Program-made: the position numbers and the translations under genes
In this document: piece by piece, positions 56,775-64,000 of the stretch
Numbering within the stretch: the stretch's first letter is position 1
Layout: the number at the start of each line of letters is the position of its first letter
The notes under the pieces: model-generated
Database searches by the model: none
What the model saw: the letters and a program-made list of their open reading frames with translations, nothing else
Told to the model about the DNA's origin: nothing
Source: an uncultured Pseudomonas sp.
GTDB taxonomy: Bacteria > Pseudomonadota > Gammaproteobacteria > Pseudomonadales > Pseudomonadaceae
Assembly (NCBI RefSeq): GCF_946886105.1
Contig: NZ_CAMPHV010000004.1
Location: 1-64,000 of the forward strand
Length of the DNA stretch: 64,000 nt
Reading direction: 5' to 3'

Positions 56775-56881
56775 GTTTAAGGCGAAGAGTCCGTAACCGG
56801 CCGCGATGGGAGCGACAAACTCCCTGATTCGCTGTCTGCATATATCGGTAGGCGAATTCGCGCATAGACACGGGAACGCAC

Positions 56882-57802
56882 ATGGATGAACGTAGAGCGT
56901 TATTGATTCTGCATGGCAAACAGGCGCTGAACGCAGATGTGCGCGCGGCTGTAATGGCTTGTCGTGAGCAGGGCTGGGAGTTGACGGTACGCCTGACCTG
57001 GGAGGCCGGCGATGCCCAGCGCCTGGTCGACGAAGCTTTGCAGGCCGACTATCCGGTCCTGATCGCCGGCGGCGGCGACGGCACTTTGCGCGATGTGGCC
57101 GAGGCCATGGCGCTGGCGAGTACCGAGGCCAGTCTGGCCTTGATGCCGCTGGGCACGGCGAACGACTTCGCCAATGCGGCCGGTATCCCGCTCGACCCGC
57201 ATGAAGCGCTGGCGTTGCTGGAGGTGCCGGCCACGCGTATCGATCTGGGCGAGGTCGACGAACACATATTCCTCAATATGGCCACTGGCGGTTTCGGCTC
57301 CCAGGTCACCGCCAATACGTCGGAGGAGCTGAAGCGGATACTCGGCAGCGCGGCGTATTTGTTGACCGGGCTGACGCGTTTTGCCGAAGTGCACTCGGCT
57401 TTCGGGCGTTTCAACGGGCCGGGGTTTTCCTGGGAGGGGGATTTTCTCGCCCTGGGCATCGGTAACGGCCGTCAGGCCGGCGGCGGCCATCTACTCTGCC
57501 CCGATGCCCAAGTCGACGATGGCTTGTTGGATATCTGCATAGTGCCGGCCGCCGAGGATGTGGTCGGGACTTTGGGTACCTTGCTGTTCGGCGGCATCAA
57601 TGGGCTGCAGAGCGTATCGATTGGCGCGCGCCTGCCATGGCTGGAAATAGATGTGCCGGATGGCTTGGACTTCAATCTCGATGGCGAGCCAATGGATGGT
57701 AAACGCCTGCGCTTCGCTGCCCGCCCGGGGGCGCTACGCGTGCACTTGCCGCCTGGCTCGCCCTTGCTGAGCGACGCCTTCGAACAGTTATTGGCTATCT
57801 GA
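56882..57802 (+). CDS. yegS: YegS-like lipid kinase (diacylglycerol kinase fold)
   Basis: A 306-residue soluble lipid kinase. The nucleotide loop is IAGGGDGTLRDVAEAMA (GGGDGT at 63-68), followed by ALMPLGTANDFANAAGIPLD and NMATGGFGSQVTA, and the C-terminal lid has FLALGIGNGRQAGGGHLLCPDAQVDDGLLDICI. E. coli YegS phosphorylates phosphatidylglycerol. PA3023 in PAO1 is the corresponding gene, and in that strain it lies beside the FGGY kinase gene. Here pirin and the CheY module separate them. The start at 56882 has a weak ribosome site (gggaacg). Confidence 0.92.
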   Translation: MDERRALLILHGKQALNADVRAAVMACREQGWELTVRLTWEAGDAQRLVDEALQADYPVLIAGGGDGTLRDVAEAMALASTEASLALMPLGTANDFANAAGIPLDPHEALALLEVPATRIDLGEVDEHIFLNMATGGFGSQVTANTSEELKRILGSAAYLLTGLTRFAEVHSAFGRFNGPGFSWEGDFLALGIGNGRQAGGGHLLCPDAQVDDGLLDICIVPAAEDVVGTLGTLLFGGINGLQSVSIGARLPWLEIDVPDGLDFNLDGEPMDGKRLRFAARPGALRVHLPPGSPLLSDAFEQLLAI

Positions 57803-57821
57803 TCGCGTGCAACGCCGCGCT

Positions 57822-57847
57822 TCAGTTGCGCGCCGCTCGGCCGATAT
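57822..57847 (+). promoter_or_regulatory. FliA (sigma-28) type promoter of cheV
   Basis: tcagtt (57822-57827) and gccgatat (57840-57847) are 12 bases apart, close to the pseudomonad FliA pattern TCAAGT-N12-GCCGATA. The cheV start codon is about 100 bases downstream. This would place the second cheV in the flagellar regulon. Confidence 0.5.
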
Positions 57848-57947
57848 AGCAGTGAGTCAGCATCCGGCGGGTTTGCCCGTGCGCGCTAAAGCAGCGTTTA
57901 GTTCGACAGGCTGCTAGGCTACATCGATAGGTAAACAGGAGCGCGCA

Positions 57948-58883
57948 ATGGCCGGCATTCTCGACTCAGTCAATCAACGCACCCAGTTGGTGGGTGAGAA
58001 CCGCCTGGAAATTCTGATGTTCCGCCTAGTCGGGCGGCAGCTATTCGCCATCAACGTGTTCAAGGTGCAGGAAGTCCTGCAAATGCCCAAGCTGACGCTG
58101 ATGCCGCAGCGTCATCGATTCGTTTGCGGGGTGGTCAATTTGCGCGGGCACACCCTGCCGGTGATCGATCTGTCGCAAGCCATCGGTATGCGCCCGATAG
58201 TGCCGGATGAGCGCAGCACCATCATCGTCACCGAATATAACCGTTCGGTGCAGGCCTTTCTGGTCGGCGGCGTCGACCGCATTCTCAACCTCAACTGGGA
58301 ATCCATGTTGCCGCCGCCCGGCGGTGCCGGACGTCAGCATTACCTGACCGCGATCACCAAGGTCGAAGAGCAGATCGTCGAAGTCATCGATGTGGAGAAG
58401 GTGCTAGCGGAAATCACCCCGATGAGCACCAAGGTTTCCCCGGAGAAGCTCGCCGATCCGTTGCTGGAGCAGGCGAAGGGGCGTGAAGTATTGTTGGTGG
58501 ACGATTCCAGCGTGGCCATGAGCCAACTCAAAGGCACCATGGCGCAGTTGGATGTGCGCTGCCATGCGGCCAGCGACGGCCTGCGCGCGCTGAACCTGCT
58601 GAAAGGCTGGGCCGACAGTGGGATAGACGTGCACGAGAAGTTGTTGATGGTGATCACCGATGCGGAGATGCCGGAAATGGACGGCTACCGCTTGACCACC
58701 GAGATCCGCAACGACCCGCGGCTCAAGGACCTCTACGTGGTGTTGCACACTTCGCTATCCGGCAGCTTCAACGAAGCGATGGTGAGGAAGGTCGGCTGCA
58801 ATAACTTCCTCTCCAAATTCCAACCCGACAAATTGGTCGATGTGGTCCATGAGCGTTTGCTGTTGGATCAGTCGGCTCAATAG
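57948..58883 (+). CDS. cheV: Chemotaxis coupling protein CheV (second copy)
   Basis: A 311-residue CheW-receiver fusion. The CheW-like half begins LEILMFRLVGRQLFAINVFKVQEVLQMPKLTLMPQRHRFVCGVVNLRGHTLPVIDLSQAIGM. The receiver part has LLVDDSS, TDAEMPEMDGYRL and HTSLSGS, with a Lys in LSKFQPDK. It resembles the CheV of PA3022-PA3023 neighbourhood proteins. The ATG at 57948 has aggag about nine bases upstream. It lies behind a candidate FliA promoter and is probably monocistronic. It shares the domain order with the copy at 9134 but differs widely in sequence. Confidence 0.94.
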   Translation: MAGILDSVNQRTQLVGENRLEILMFRLVGRQLFAINVFKVQEVLQMPKLTLMPQRHRFVCGVVNLRGHTLPVIDLSQAIGMRPIVPDERSTIIVTEYNRSVQAFLVGGVDRILNLNWESMLPPPGGAGRQHYLTAITKVEEQIVEVIDVEKVLAEITPMSTKVSPEKLADPLLEQAKGREVLLVDDSSVAMSQLKGTMAQLDVRCHAASDGLRALNLLKGWADSGIDVHEKLLMVITDAEMPEMDGYRLTTEIRNDPRLKDLYVVLHTSLSGSFNEAMVRKVGCNNFLSKFQPDKLVDVVHERLLLDQSAQ

Positions 58884-58929
58884 CGCGACTCGCGATCGCC
58901 TGCCGTTAGCGCAGGCGATTTGCCGGGAA

Positions 58930-59409
58930 TTATTCGTTCATACGCTGTCGCAACCGTTCGATACGCTTGCGATTGACGTCGAAGTCCGAATAACCCAGGC
59001 GTGAGGCCGAGCGCACGTCGACGTGCTGCTCGCCAATCAGAAACTCCACGTCATCGACGAAGCCCAGCAGCTTGCTGGCGAATTCCGCGCGTAGATAATG
59101 CTCGTTCTGCTCGACCAGGGTGACCCGCGGTTCGTTGCTCAATAGCTTGACCAGAAGCGCCTGGGTTTGCGCCCGGTCGCCCTTGAGCGGCAGCGGTTCG
59201 ATATGCTGAGCGCTATCGCTGGCTTGGCTGTTGACGCAGTTGGGCGACGTCGGGCAGGGCGCCAGACGACCCTCCCGAACTCCAAGGTTATCTGGCGCGT
59301 TGCCGCTACAGCCCAGCAGCGCGACCAACAGGCCCAGCGCAAGGGCGGGCTTGTGGGCCTGGCGGGTTGCTCGTATAAAAGCGTTTTGCTCAAGGAAAAG
59401 CTGGCTCAT
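58930..59409 (-). CDS. DUF1499 family lipoprotein
   Basis: A 159-residue protein whose N-terminus has a hydrophobic segment ending in the lipobox LLGC at about residue 34, followed by the DUF1499 core LAPCPTSPNCVNSQASDSAQHIEPLPL and FVDDVEFLIGEQHVDVRSASRLGYSDFDVNRKRIERLRQ. The family is widespread in the envelope and of unknown role. The start ATG at 59409 overlaps the start codon of the opposite MOSC gene in a CATG. A start further in is not available except at non-ATG codons. Confidence 0.87.
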   Translation of the reverse strand: MSQLFLEQNAFIRATRQAHKPALALGLLVALLGCSGNAPDNLGVREGRLAPCPTSPNCVNSQASDSAQHIEPLPLKGDRAQTQALLVKLLSNEPRVTLVEQNEHYLRAEFASKLLGFVDDVEFLIGEQHVDVRSASRLGYSDFDVNRKRIERLRQRMNE

Positions 59410-60211
59410 GTTAAGTCTCTCGGGGTTGTACCGTTACCCACTCAAGTCTGGAGCAGGCGAACCTTTGACTCAGACCCGCGTGGACGCCTTGGGTGTTGCC
59501 GGTGACAGACGTTGGATGGTAGTCGATGCGCAGAGCGGGCGTTTTCTCACCCAGCGTTTACTGGCGCAGATGAATCGGATCACGATGGCTTGGCAAGGCA
59601 GCGAGCAGGTGCTACTGAGTGCGCCAGGAATGGCCGATCTATCGGTTGCGGTGCCTGAGCCGACCGAGCTGCGTACGGTCACCATCTGGCGCGACAGCCT
59701 GGCGGTTCCCGATGCCGGCGATGCCGCGGCAGCCTGGTTGAGTCAGTTGCTCGGGCGCGCTTGCCGCCTGGTCCATGTGCCGGCACAGCTGGCTCGCCAG
59801 GTCGATCCGGGGTATGCCGCGGAGGGCGATCGGGTGGCCTTCGCCGATGGCTTTCCGTTGCTTCTGATCGGCCAGGCCTCGTTGGACGATTTGTCCGCGC
59901 GGGTCGGCCGCCCGCTGGAAATGCTGCGTTTCCGGCCGAACCTGGTGATTGCGGGTTCTGCGCCTTATTCCGAAGATGAATGGCGGCGTATTCGCATTGG
60001 CACCTTGGAGTTTCGTGTGGTCAAGGGCTGCTCGCGCTGCATCATGACCACTCTCGATCCGCAAACCGGCGAACGCAGCGCCGACCGCGAGCCGTTGACG
60101 ACCTTGCAAAATTATCGGGCGCGCGATGGCGAGGTGTATTTCGGCCAGAACCTCATAGCCTGCGCAGAAGGGCAACTGGCGCTGGGCATGCCGGTAGAGG
60201 TGTTGGAGTAG
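59408..60211 (+). CDS. MOSC domain protein, YcbX-like
   Basis: A 267-residue protein. The N-terminal MOSC_N beta-barrel is GLYRYPLKSGAGEPLTQTRVDALGVAGDRRWMVVDAQSGRFLTQR, and the C-terminal MOSC domain has FRPNLVIAG and the conserved Cys in VKGCSRCIMTTLDPQTGE. Such proteins bind molybdenum cofactor and reduce N-hydroxylated compounds with it, as YcbX and mARC do. No ferredoxin domain is fused. The ATG at 59408 has aagga upstream. The divergent start codons share four bases, so no promoter lies between them; promoters must lie within the coding regions. Confidence 0.9.
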   Translation: MLSLSGLYRYPLKSGAGEPLTQTRVDALGVAGDRRWMVVDAQSGRFLTQRLLAQMNRITMAWQGSEQVLLSAPGMADLSVAVPEPTELRTVTIWRDSLAVPDAGDAAAAWLSQLLGRACRLVHVPAQLARQVDPGYAAEGDRVAFADGFPLLLIGQASLDDLSARVGRPLEMLRFRPNLVIAGSAPYSEDEWRRIRIGTLEFRVVKGCSRCIMTTLDPQTGERSADREPLTTLQNYRARDGEVYFGQNLIACAEGQLALGMPVEVLE

Positions 60212-60213
60212 GG

Positions 60214-60302
60214 CGCAAGCTGCAAGCGAGTCAGGGCGGCGCTCGCCCTGACACCTTGAAGGCTTTTTCGCTTACTCGCAGCCTACAGCTTGCGGCTTGC
60301 TG
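60214..60302. terminator. Convergent terminator region between MOSC and slt
   Basis: gtcagggc (60230-60237) pairs with gccctgac (60245-60252). Around it are direct and inverted copies of gcaagctgcaagcg/gcttgcggcttgc. A ctttttcgc tract follows. It is probably a shared terminator built from a repeat of pseudomonads. Confidence 0.5.
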
Positions 60303-62225
60303 CTATTGATCGAAATAGCGTTCATGCCAGCCTACCAGCGGCTGCGGTGCTTTGAGCTTTTCGCCGTAGATCACCGAATACGACAGCACGTTCTGCACGT
60401 ATTGCCGGGTTTCGTCGAACGGAATGTTTTCGATCCACACGTCGTAAGCCAGGTGATCGGCGCCGCGCAGCCATTGGCGTACGCGTCCGGGACCGGCGTT
60501 ATAAGCGGCGGAGGCGAGCACACGGTTGCCGTTGAACTGGCCGTAGATCTGGCTCAGGTAGGCGGCGCCGAGCTGGATATTGACCTCGGGCCGATAGGCC
60601 AACTGCGGCGACGACAGCGGAATACCGAAGCGCTTGGCGGTTTCCTTGGCGGTGGCGGGCATGAGCTGCATCAGACCCATGGCGCCGGCATGGGATTTGG
60701 CGTCGGCCATAAATGCGCTTTCCTGGCGGGTGATGGCGAATACCCAGCTGGAGTGCAGACCGCGCTTCTTCGCTTCGCGGGTCAGTGGGTCGCGATGCGC
60801 CATGGGGAAGCGTACCTCCAGGTCATCCCAATACTGTGCCTGGCTGATGGTGCGAATCGCCGGGAAGTACCATTCCATTTCGTAGGCCAGGCGCGCCTGG
60901 GCGACCATTTCTTCGCGGCTGAACAGACGGGTAACGTGATACCACTCACGGCGCCCATCGGCGATCTGGCCGCGTGCATGGAACTCCAGGGCGCGGCGAA
61001 TACCGGCAGCGTTGCGTACCTTCTGGATGGTTTTCGCCGATAGAGCCAAGGGTTGGTTGTTCAACTGGTAGGGCGCCTTGACCTGATCGGCCGCCATAAA
61101 GCCGTAGAAATCGCGTTCCTTGGCCAAGCTTTGGTACAGCACTTGCGGCTCGGCGCTATTGGGTTGCGCCAATTGCAGGCTGCGTGCCTGCCAATAGCGC
61201 CAGCGACTGGTTTTGGCCAGGCTCTCGGGCATCTGTCGGGTCAGCTGATGCGCTTCGTTCCAGTGGCCGCCACGCAGCAGTAGGCGCGCGCGCCATTCGC
61301 TGACGGTGTCGTCGCGCAACTGCGGGTCGTATTGCGCCATGACCTTGAGTGCGCGTGCATCGAAGCGCTTTGCCAGGGTGAGGCCGATCTCGCGGGCGAT
61401 GGCGACTTGTTCGTCGCTGGAAAACTTCATGCGTCGAGCATAGACGTCGAGCAAATCCAGAGCCTTTTCCGGGTCTTGGCGGGCCAGGCGACGCAGGCCG
61501 AGGCCGACGACGTCGGCCATCGCTTCATCGGTGGGGCTGAAACGCGCGGGTTGGCTCAGCAGCGCCGGCTTCTGCGCGACTTCCAGCAATAACTTCCCAT
61601 GCTTGCCCAGGGTCGGTAGACCTTTGATCAGGTAAGTGACCAGCCCGTAATTGCGCGCCTCGGCGGCCAGCTTGGCCCGTTGCCAGCGGCGCTGCTCGGT
61701 GAGCTGGCCTTCCGCCGCCCAGCGGTCGAACAGGCGATCGCAGGCATCGGGTTGGGATTTGCCCACCAGCCAGAGTTTTTCCGCGGTGGCGAAGCCTTCG
61801 GCCGTGAGGCCGTGGCTGAGCTGGTATTGCCCGTACAGGCAATCGAGCTCGGTGAAGTTCAGCCCTGGGTCGTAATGATTGACGAAGGTTTTCCACTCGC
61901 CGCGTTCGGCCAGCCAGCGCAGCCAGCGTAGTTTCATCCAGCTGGCTTGAGGCAGATCGCCATGTTCGGCGAGAAATTTCTCGATCTCGTCGTTACGCGC
62001 CCATTTCAGACGGGCGGTCAGCTCGTCATAGGCCAGGTAGGGTTCGAGCGGGTAATCGCGCAAGGCTTCGGCGTAACGCTTGTAGGGGCCGCTATCGCCT
62101 TTAGCCAGAGCGGCCTTGGCCTGATCGTAATACTGGCGCTGCTGGCTCAGATTGGCGGCCTGTGCCGTCGATAAGGTAGCGAGGCAAAGCAGGATGGGGC
62201 ACAACTTATACAGACGAGCGCGCAT
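60303..62225 (-). CDS. slt: Soluble lytic murein transglycosylase
   Basis: A 640-residue periplasmic enzyme. It has a signal peptide (1-23, ending AQAA), a long superhelical U-domain of paired helices, a linker domain, and the C-terminal SLT lysozyme-like domain with catalytic Glu in SWVFAITRQESAFMADAKSHAGAMGLMQLMPATAKETA and ASAAYNAGPGRVRQWL near the end. It cleaves the MurNAc-GlcNAc bond to form 1,6-anhydro products in cell-wall turnover. It is divergent from uup with 295 bases between them. The PAO1 homologue is PA3020 as I recall. Confidence 0.95.
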   Translation of the reverse strand: MRARLYKLCPILLCLATLSTAQAANLSQQRQYYDQAKAALAKGDSGPYKRYAEALRDYPLEPYLAYDELTARLKWARNDEIEKFLAEHGDLPQASWMKLRWLRWLAERGEWKTFVNHYDPGLNFTELDCLYGQYQLSHGLTAEGFATAEKLWLVGKSQPDACDRLFDRWAAEGQLTEQRRWQRAKLAAEARNYGLVTYLIKGLPTLGKHGKLLLEVAQKPALLSQPARFSPTDEAMADVVGLGLRRLARQDPEKALDLLDVYARRMKFSSDEQVAIAREIGLTLAKRFDARALKVMAQYDPQLRDDTVSEWRARLLLRGGHWNEAHQLTRQMPESLAKTSRWRYWQARSLQLAQPNSAEPQVLYQSLAKERDFYGFMAADQVKAPYQLNNQPLALSAKTIQKVRNAAGIRRALEFHARGQIADGRREWYHVTRLFSREEMVAQARLAYEMEWYFPAIRTISQAQYWDDLEVRFPMAHRDPLTREAKKRGLHSSWVFAITRQESAFMADAKSHAGAMGLMQLMPATAKETAKRFGIPLSSPQLAYRPEVNIQLGAAYLSQIYGQFNGNRVLASAAYNAGPGRVRQWLRGADHLAYDVWIENIPFDETRQYVQNVLSYSVIYGEKLKAPQPLVGWHERYFDQ

Positions 62226-62520
62226 GACACTTCCGGGTTAGAGCATGAAAAGAGCGCCATCGATGGCGCTGACTGCTCTAGCTTAGCCTTTTGTCCGGCC
62301 ACGATGAAAGTTATAGGGCGACCGCTGAGTCGCTGAAAAATGCCCGCGTAGCCATGCTCATCTCGGTTAGAATGCGCGCCCAGTTTTTGCCGTCGCTAGA
62401 TGCTGTCGGCAAATTAGTTTTCGTGGCGATGCATGCCGTGAACGCCAGGCCCTCGATGTATCGATGCGTCTATTCCCTGCGTTCTCGTCGTTCATTGCCA
62501 CCGTATGATCGAGGCGTGCC

Positions 62521-64000
62521 ATGACCCTGCTCAAGTTCACCGATGTTTCCCTGGCCTTCGGCGCCATGCCGCTGCTGGACAAGGTGTCTTGGCAGATCGC
62601 GCGTGGCGAGCGGGTGTGCATTATCGGCCGCAACGGCACCGGAAAATCGAGCATGTTGAAGCTGGTCAAGGGCGATCAGAAACCCGACGACGGTTCGGTC
62701 TGGCGCGCTCCTGGGCTGAAAATCGGCGAATTACCGCAAGAGTTGCCGTTGGCCGACCAGCGGACCGTATTCGATGTGGTCGCCGAAGGTCTGGATGGCG
62801 TCGGTGCGCTCCTGGCCGAGTACCACCACCTCAGCCAAAACATCCACAACGAGGCCGATCTGGACAAGCTCATGCATGTCCAACAGGACCTCGAAGCCCG
62901 CGACGGCTGGCGTTTGCAGCAGTTGGTCGAGAGCACCCTGAGCCGTCTGCAGCTGCCGGCCGACAAGACCCTGGCCGAGCTGTCCGGCGGCTGGCGCCGG
63001 CGCGTGCTGCTGGCCCAGGCACTGGTTTGCGAACCGGACCTGTTGCTGCTCGACGAACCGACCAACCACCTGGATATCGGGGCTATCGCCTGGCTGGAAG
63101 AAGCTTTGAGCAGCTTTCAGGGCGCCGTGTTGTTCATCACCCACGACCGTTCCTTCCTGCAGAACCTGGCCACGCGCATCCTCGAGCTGGATCGTGGCGG
63201 TTTGATCGATTGGAATGGCGACTACGCGAGCTTTCTGGTGCACAAAGAGGCGGTCCTGGCCGCTGAAGAAACCGCCAATGCCTTATTCGACAAGCGGTTG
63301 GCCCAGGAAGAGGTATGGATCCGTCAGGGCATCAAGGCGCGCCGCACCCGCAACGAAGGCCGTGTACGTGCTTTGAAAGCCCTGCGCGTCGAGCGCAGCG
63401 AACGCCGTGAACGTACCGGTAAAGCCAATATCCAGCTGGAAACCGCCGATAAGTCCGGCAAGCAGGTCATGGTCCTGGAGGACGTGCGCTTCGCCCATCC
63501 GGATGGGCCGTGGCTGGTCAAGGATTTCTCCATGGTGCTGCAGCGCGGCGATCGCATCGGCCTGCTCGGCGCCAACGGCACCGGCAAGACCACGCTACTG
63601 AAGCTGATGCTCGGCGGCTTGCAGCCGAGCAGCGGTACGGTCGAGGTGGGTACGCGTCTCGAGGTGGCCTATTTCGACCAGCTGCGTCATCAGCTCGATC
63701 TGGAAAAAACCGTGATCGACAACGTCGCCGAGGGCCGCGATTTTATCGAGATCGACGGCCAGAACCGCCATGTGCTCAGCTATCTCGGCGATTTCCTGTT
63801 CAGCCCGCAACGCGCGCGTACGCCGGTCAAAGCCTTGTCCGGCGGCGAGCGCGCACGCCTGCTGTTGGCCAAATTATTCAGCAAACCGGCCAACTTGCTG
63901 GTGCTCGACGAGCCGACCAACGACCTCGATGTAGAAACCTTGGAGCTGTTGGAAGAGGTGCTGCTAACCTTCCCGGGCACCGTGCTGATGGTGAGCCACG
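62521..64000 (+). CDS. uup: ABC-F ATPase Uup, cut by the window end
   Basis: At least 493 codons of an ABC-F protein without membrane segments. The first cassette has Walker A GRNGTGKSS, signature LSGGWRRR and Walker B LLLLDEPTNHLD; then the P-site linker region rich in Arg (IRQGIKARRTRNEGRVRALKALRVERSERRER); the second cassette has GANGTGKTT, LSGGERARL and VLDEPTNDLD. Uup acts at the ribosome or on Holliday junctions, and its C-terminal DNA-binding coil lies beyond the window. The ATG at 62521 follows gagg. Confidence 0.93.
   Translation, partial: MTLLKFTDVSLAFGAMPLLDKVSWQIARGERVCIIGRNGTGKSSMLKLVKGDQKPDDGSVWRAPGLKIGELPQELPLADQRTVFDVVAEGLDGVGALLAEYHHLSQNIHNEADLDKLMHVQQDLEARDGWRLQQLVESTLSRLQLPADKTLAELSGGWRRRVLLAQALVCEPDLLLLDEPTNHLDIGAIAWLEEALSSFQGAVLFITHDRSFLQNLATRILELDRGGLIDWNGDYASFLVHKEAVLAAEETANALFDKRLAQEEVWIRQGIKARRTRNEGRVRALKALRVERSERRERTGKANIQLETADKSGKQVMVLEDVRFAHPDGPWLVKDFSMVLQRGDRIGLLGANGTGKTTLLKLMLGGLQPSSGTVEVGTRLEVAYFDQLRHQLDLEKTVIDNVAEGRDFIEIDGQNRHVLSYLGDFLFSPQRARTPVKALSGGERARLLLAKLFSKPANLLVLDEPTNDLDVETLELLEEVLLTFPGTVLMVSH

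Overview
The window is chromosomal DNA of a Pseudomonas, most probably from the P. aeruginosa lineage or a close neighbour (P. citronellolis, P. resinovorans, P. alcaligenes type). I infer this from the high GC content, an OprD-type porin, CheV paralogues, the N-acetylglutaminylglutamine amide (NAGGN) osmolyte genes, REP-type palindromes, and blocks whose order matches PAO1 loci as I remember them. It is dense housekeeping and adaptive DNA. I see no rRNA, CRISPR array, prophage, transposase or replication origin.

Layout. 1-9030: the right part of a dispersed repeat, a yqjD-yqjE-yqjK-like membrane operon, an ammonium channel, an OprD porin, a secreted metallo-beta-lactamase-fold lactonase, a glutathione S-transferase and a TetR regulator separated by a 284-bp element with 20-bp terminal inverted repeats, a DUF5610 protein and a glutaredoxin-like protein. 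9134-15700: a first CheV, a desaturase-acetyltransferase pair, a winged-helix regulator with a beta-propeller protein, and a LysR/SDR divergent pair. 15930-19710: a small acidic protein, a strong candidate for the RsmY regulatory RNA, tRNA-Pro(CGG), a YgdI-type lipoprotein and molybdenum-cofactor genes mobA, moaB and moeA. 19880-28400: a class II fumarase with a quinone reductase-like flavoprotein, DUF2804 and DUF2059 proteins, bolA, the tRNA hydroxylase trhO, a DsbA-family protein, an MsbA-like ABC exporter and a ComEA-like DNA-binding protein. 28540-32000: small membrane and hypothetical proteins, an SDR and an MFS carrier. 32029-40641: the NAGGN cluster (asnO-ngg-M42 peptidase) followed by a 7TM hybrid sensor kinase and preceded by a divergent MarR regulator. 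40746-47274: mnmC, a two-domain PPK2 polyphosphate:AMP phosphotransferase, a thiolase, DUF6316 and an EamA permease. 47282-53301: an AraC regulator divergent from a three-gene glycerol-ether/glycerol-3-phosphate module. 53536-55892: a CheY-CheC-histidine kinase module. 55973-64000: pirin, a YegS lipid kinase, a second CheV behind a FliA-like promoter, DUF1499 and MOSC proteins, soluble lytic transglycosylase, and the start of the ABC-F gene uup, which runs off the end.

How the parts fit. The clearest pathways are osmoprotection by NAGGN, molybdopterin maturation, and oxidation and phosphorylation of glycerol compounds. Several genes concern chemotaxis or post-transcriptional signalling: two CheV proteins, a CheY-CheC-kinase trio, a hybrid kinase, and an RNA predicted to sequester RsmA/CsrA. 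The most rewarding non-coding signals are the GGA-rich RNA at about 16525-16637, the inverted-repeat element at 6491-6774 and a cluster of AT-rich palindromes at 56709-56774. I see no wholly unknown multi-gene system. The least explained gene sets are the winged-helix/beta-propeller pair and the AGPS-like/GlpD-like/FGGY-kinase module.
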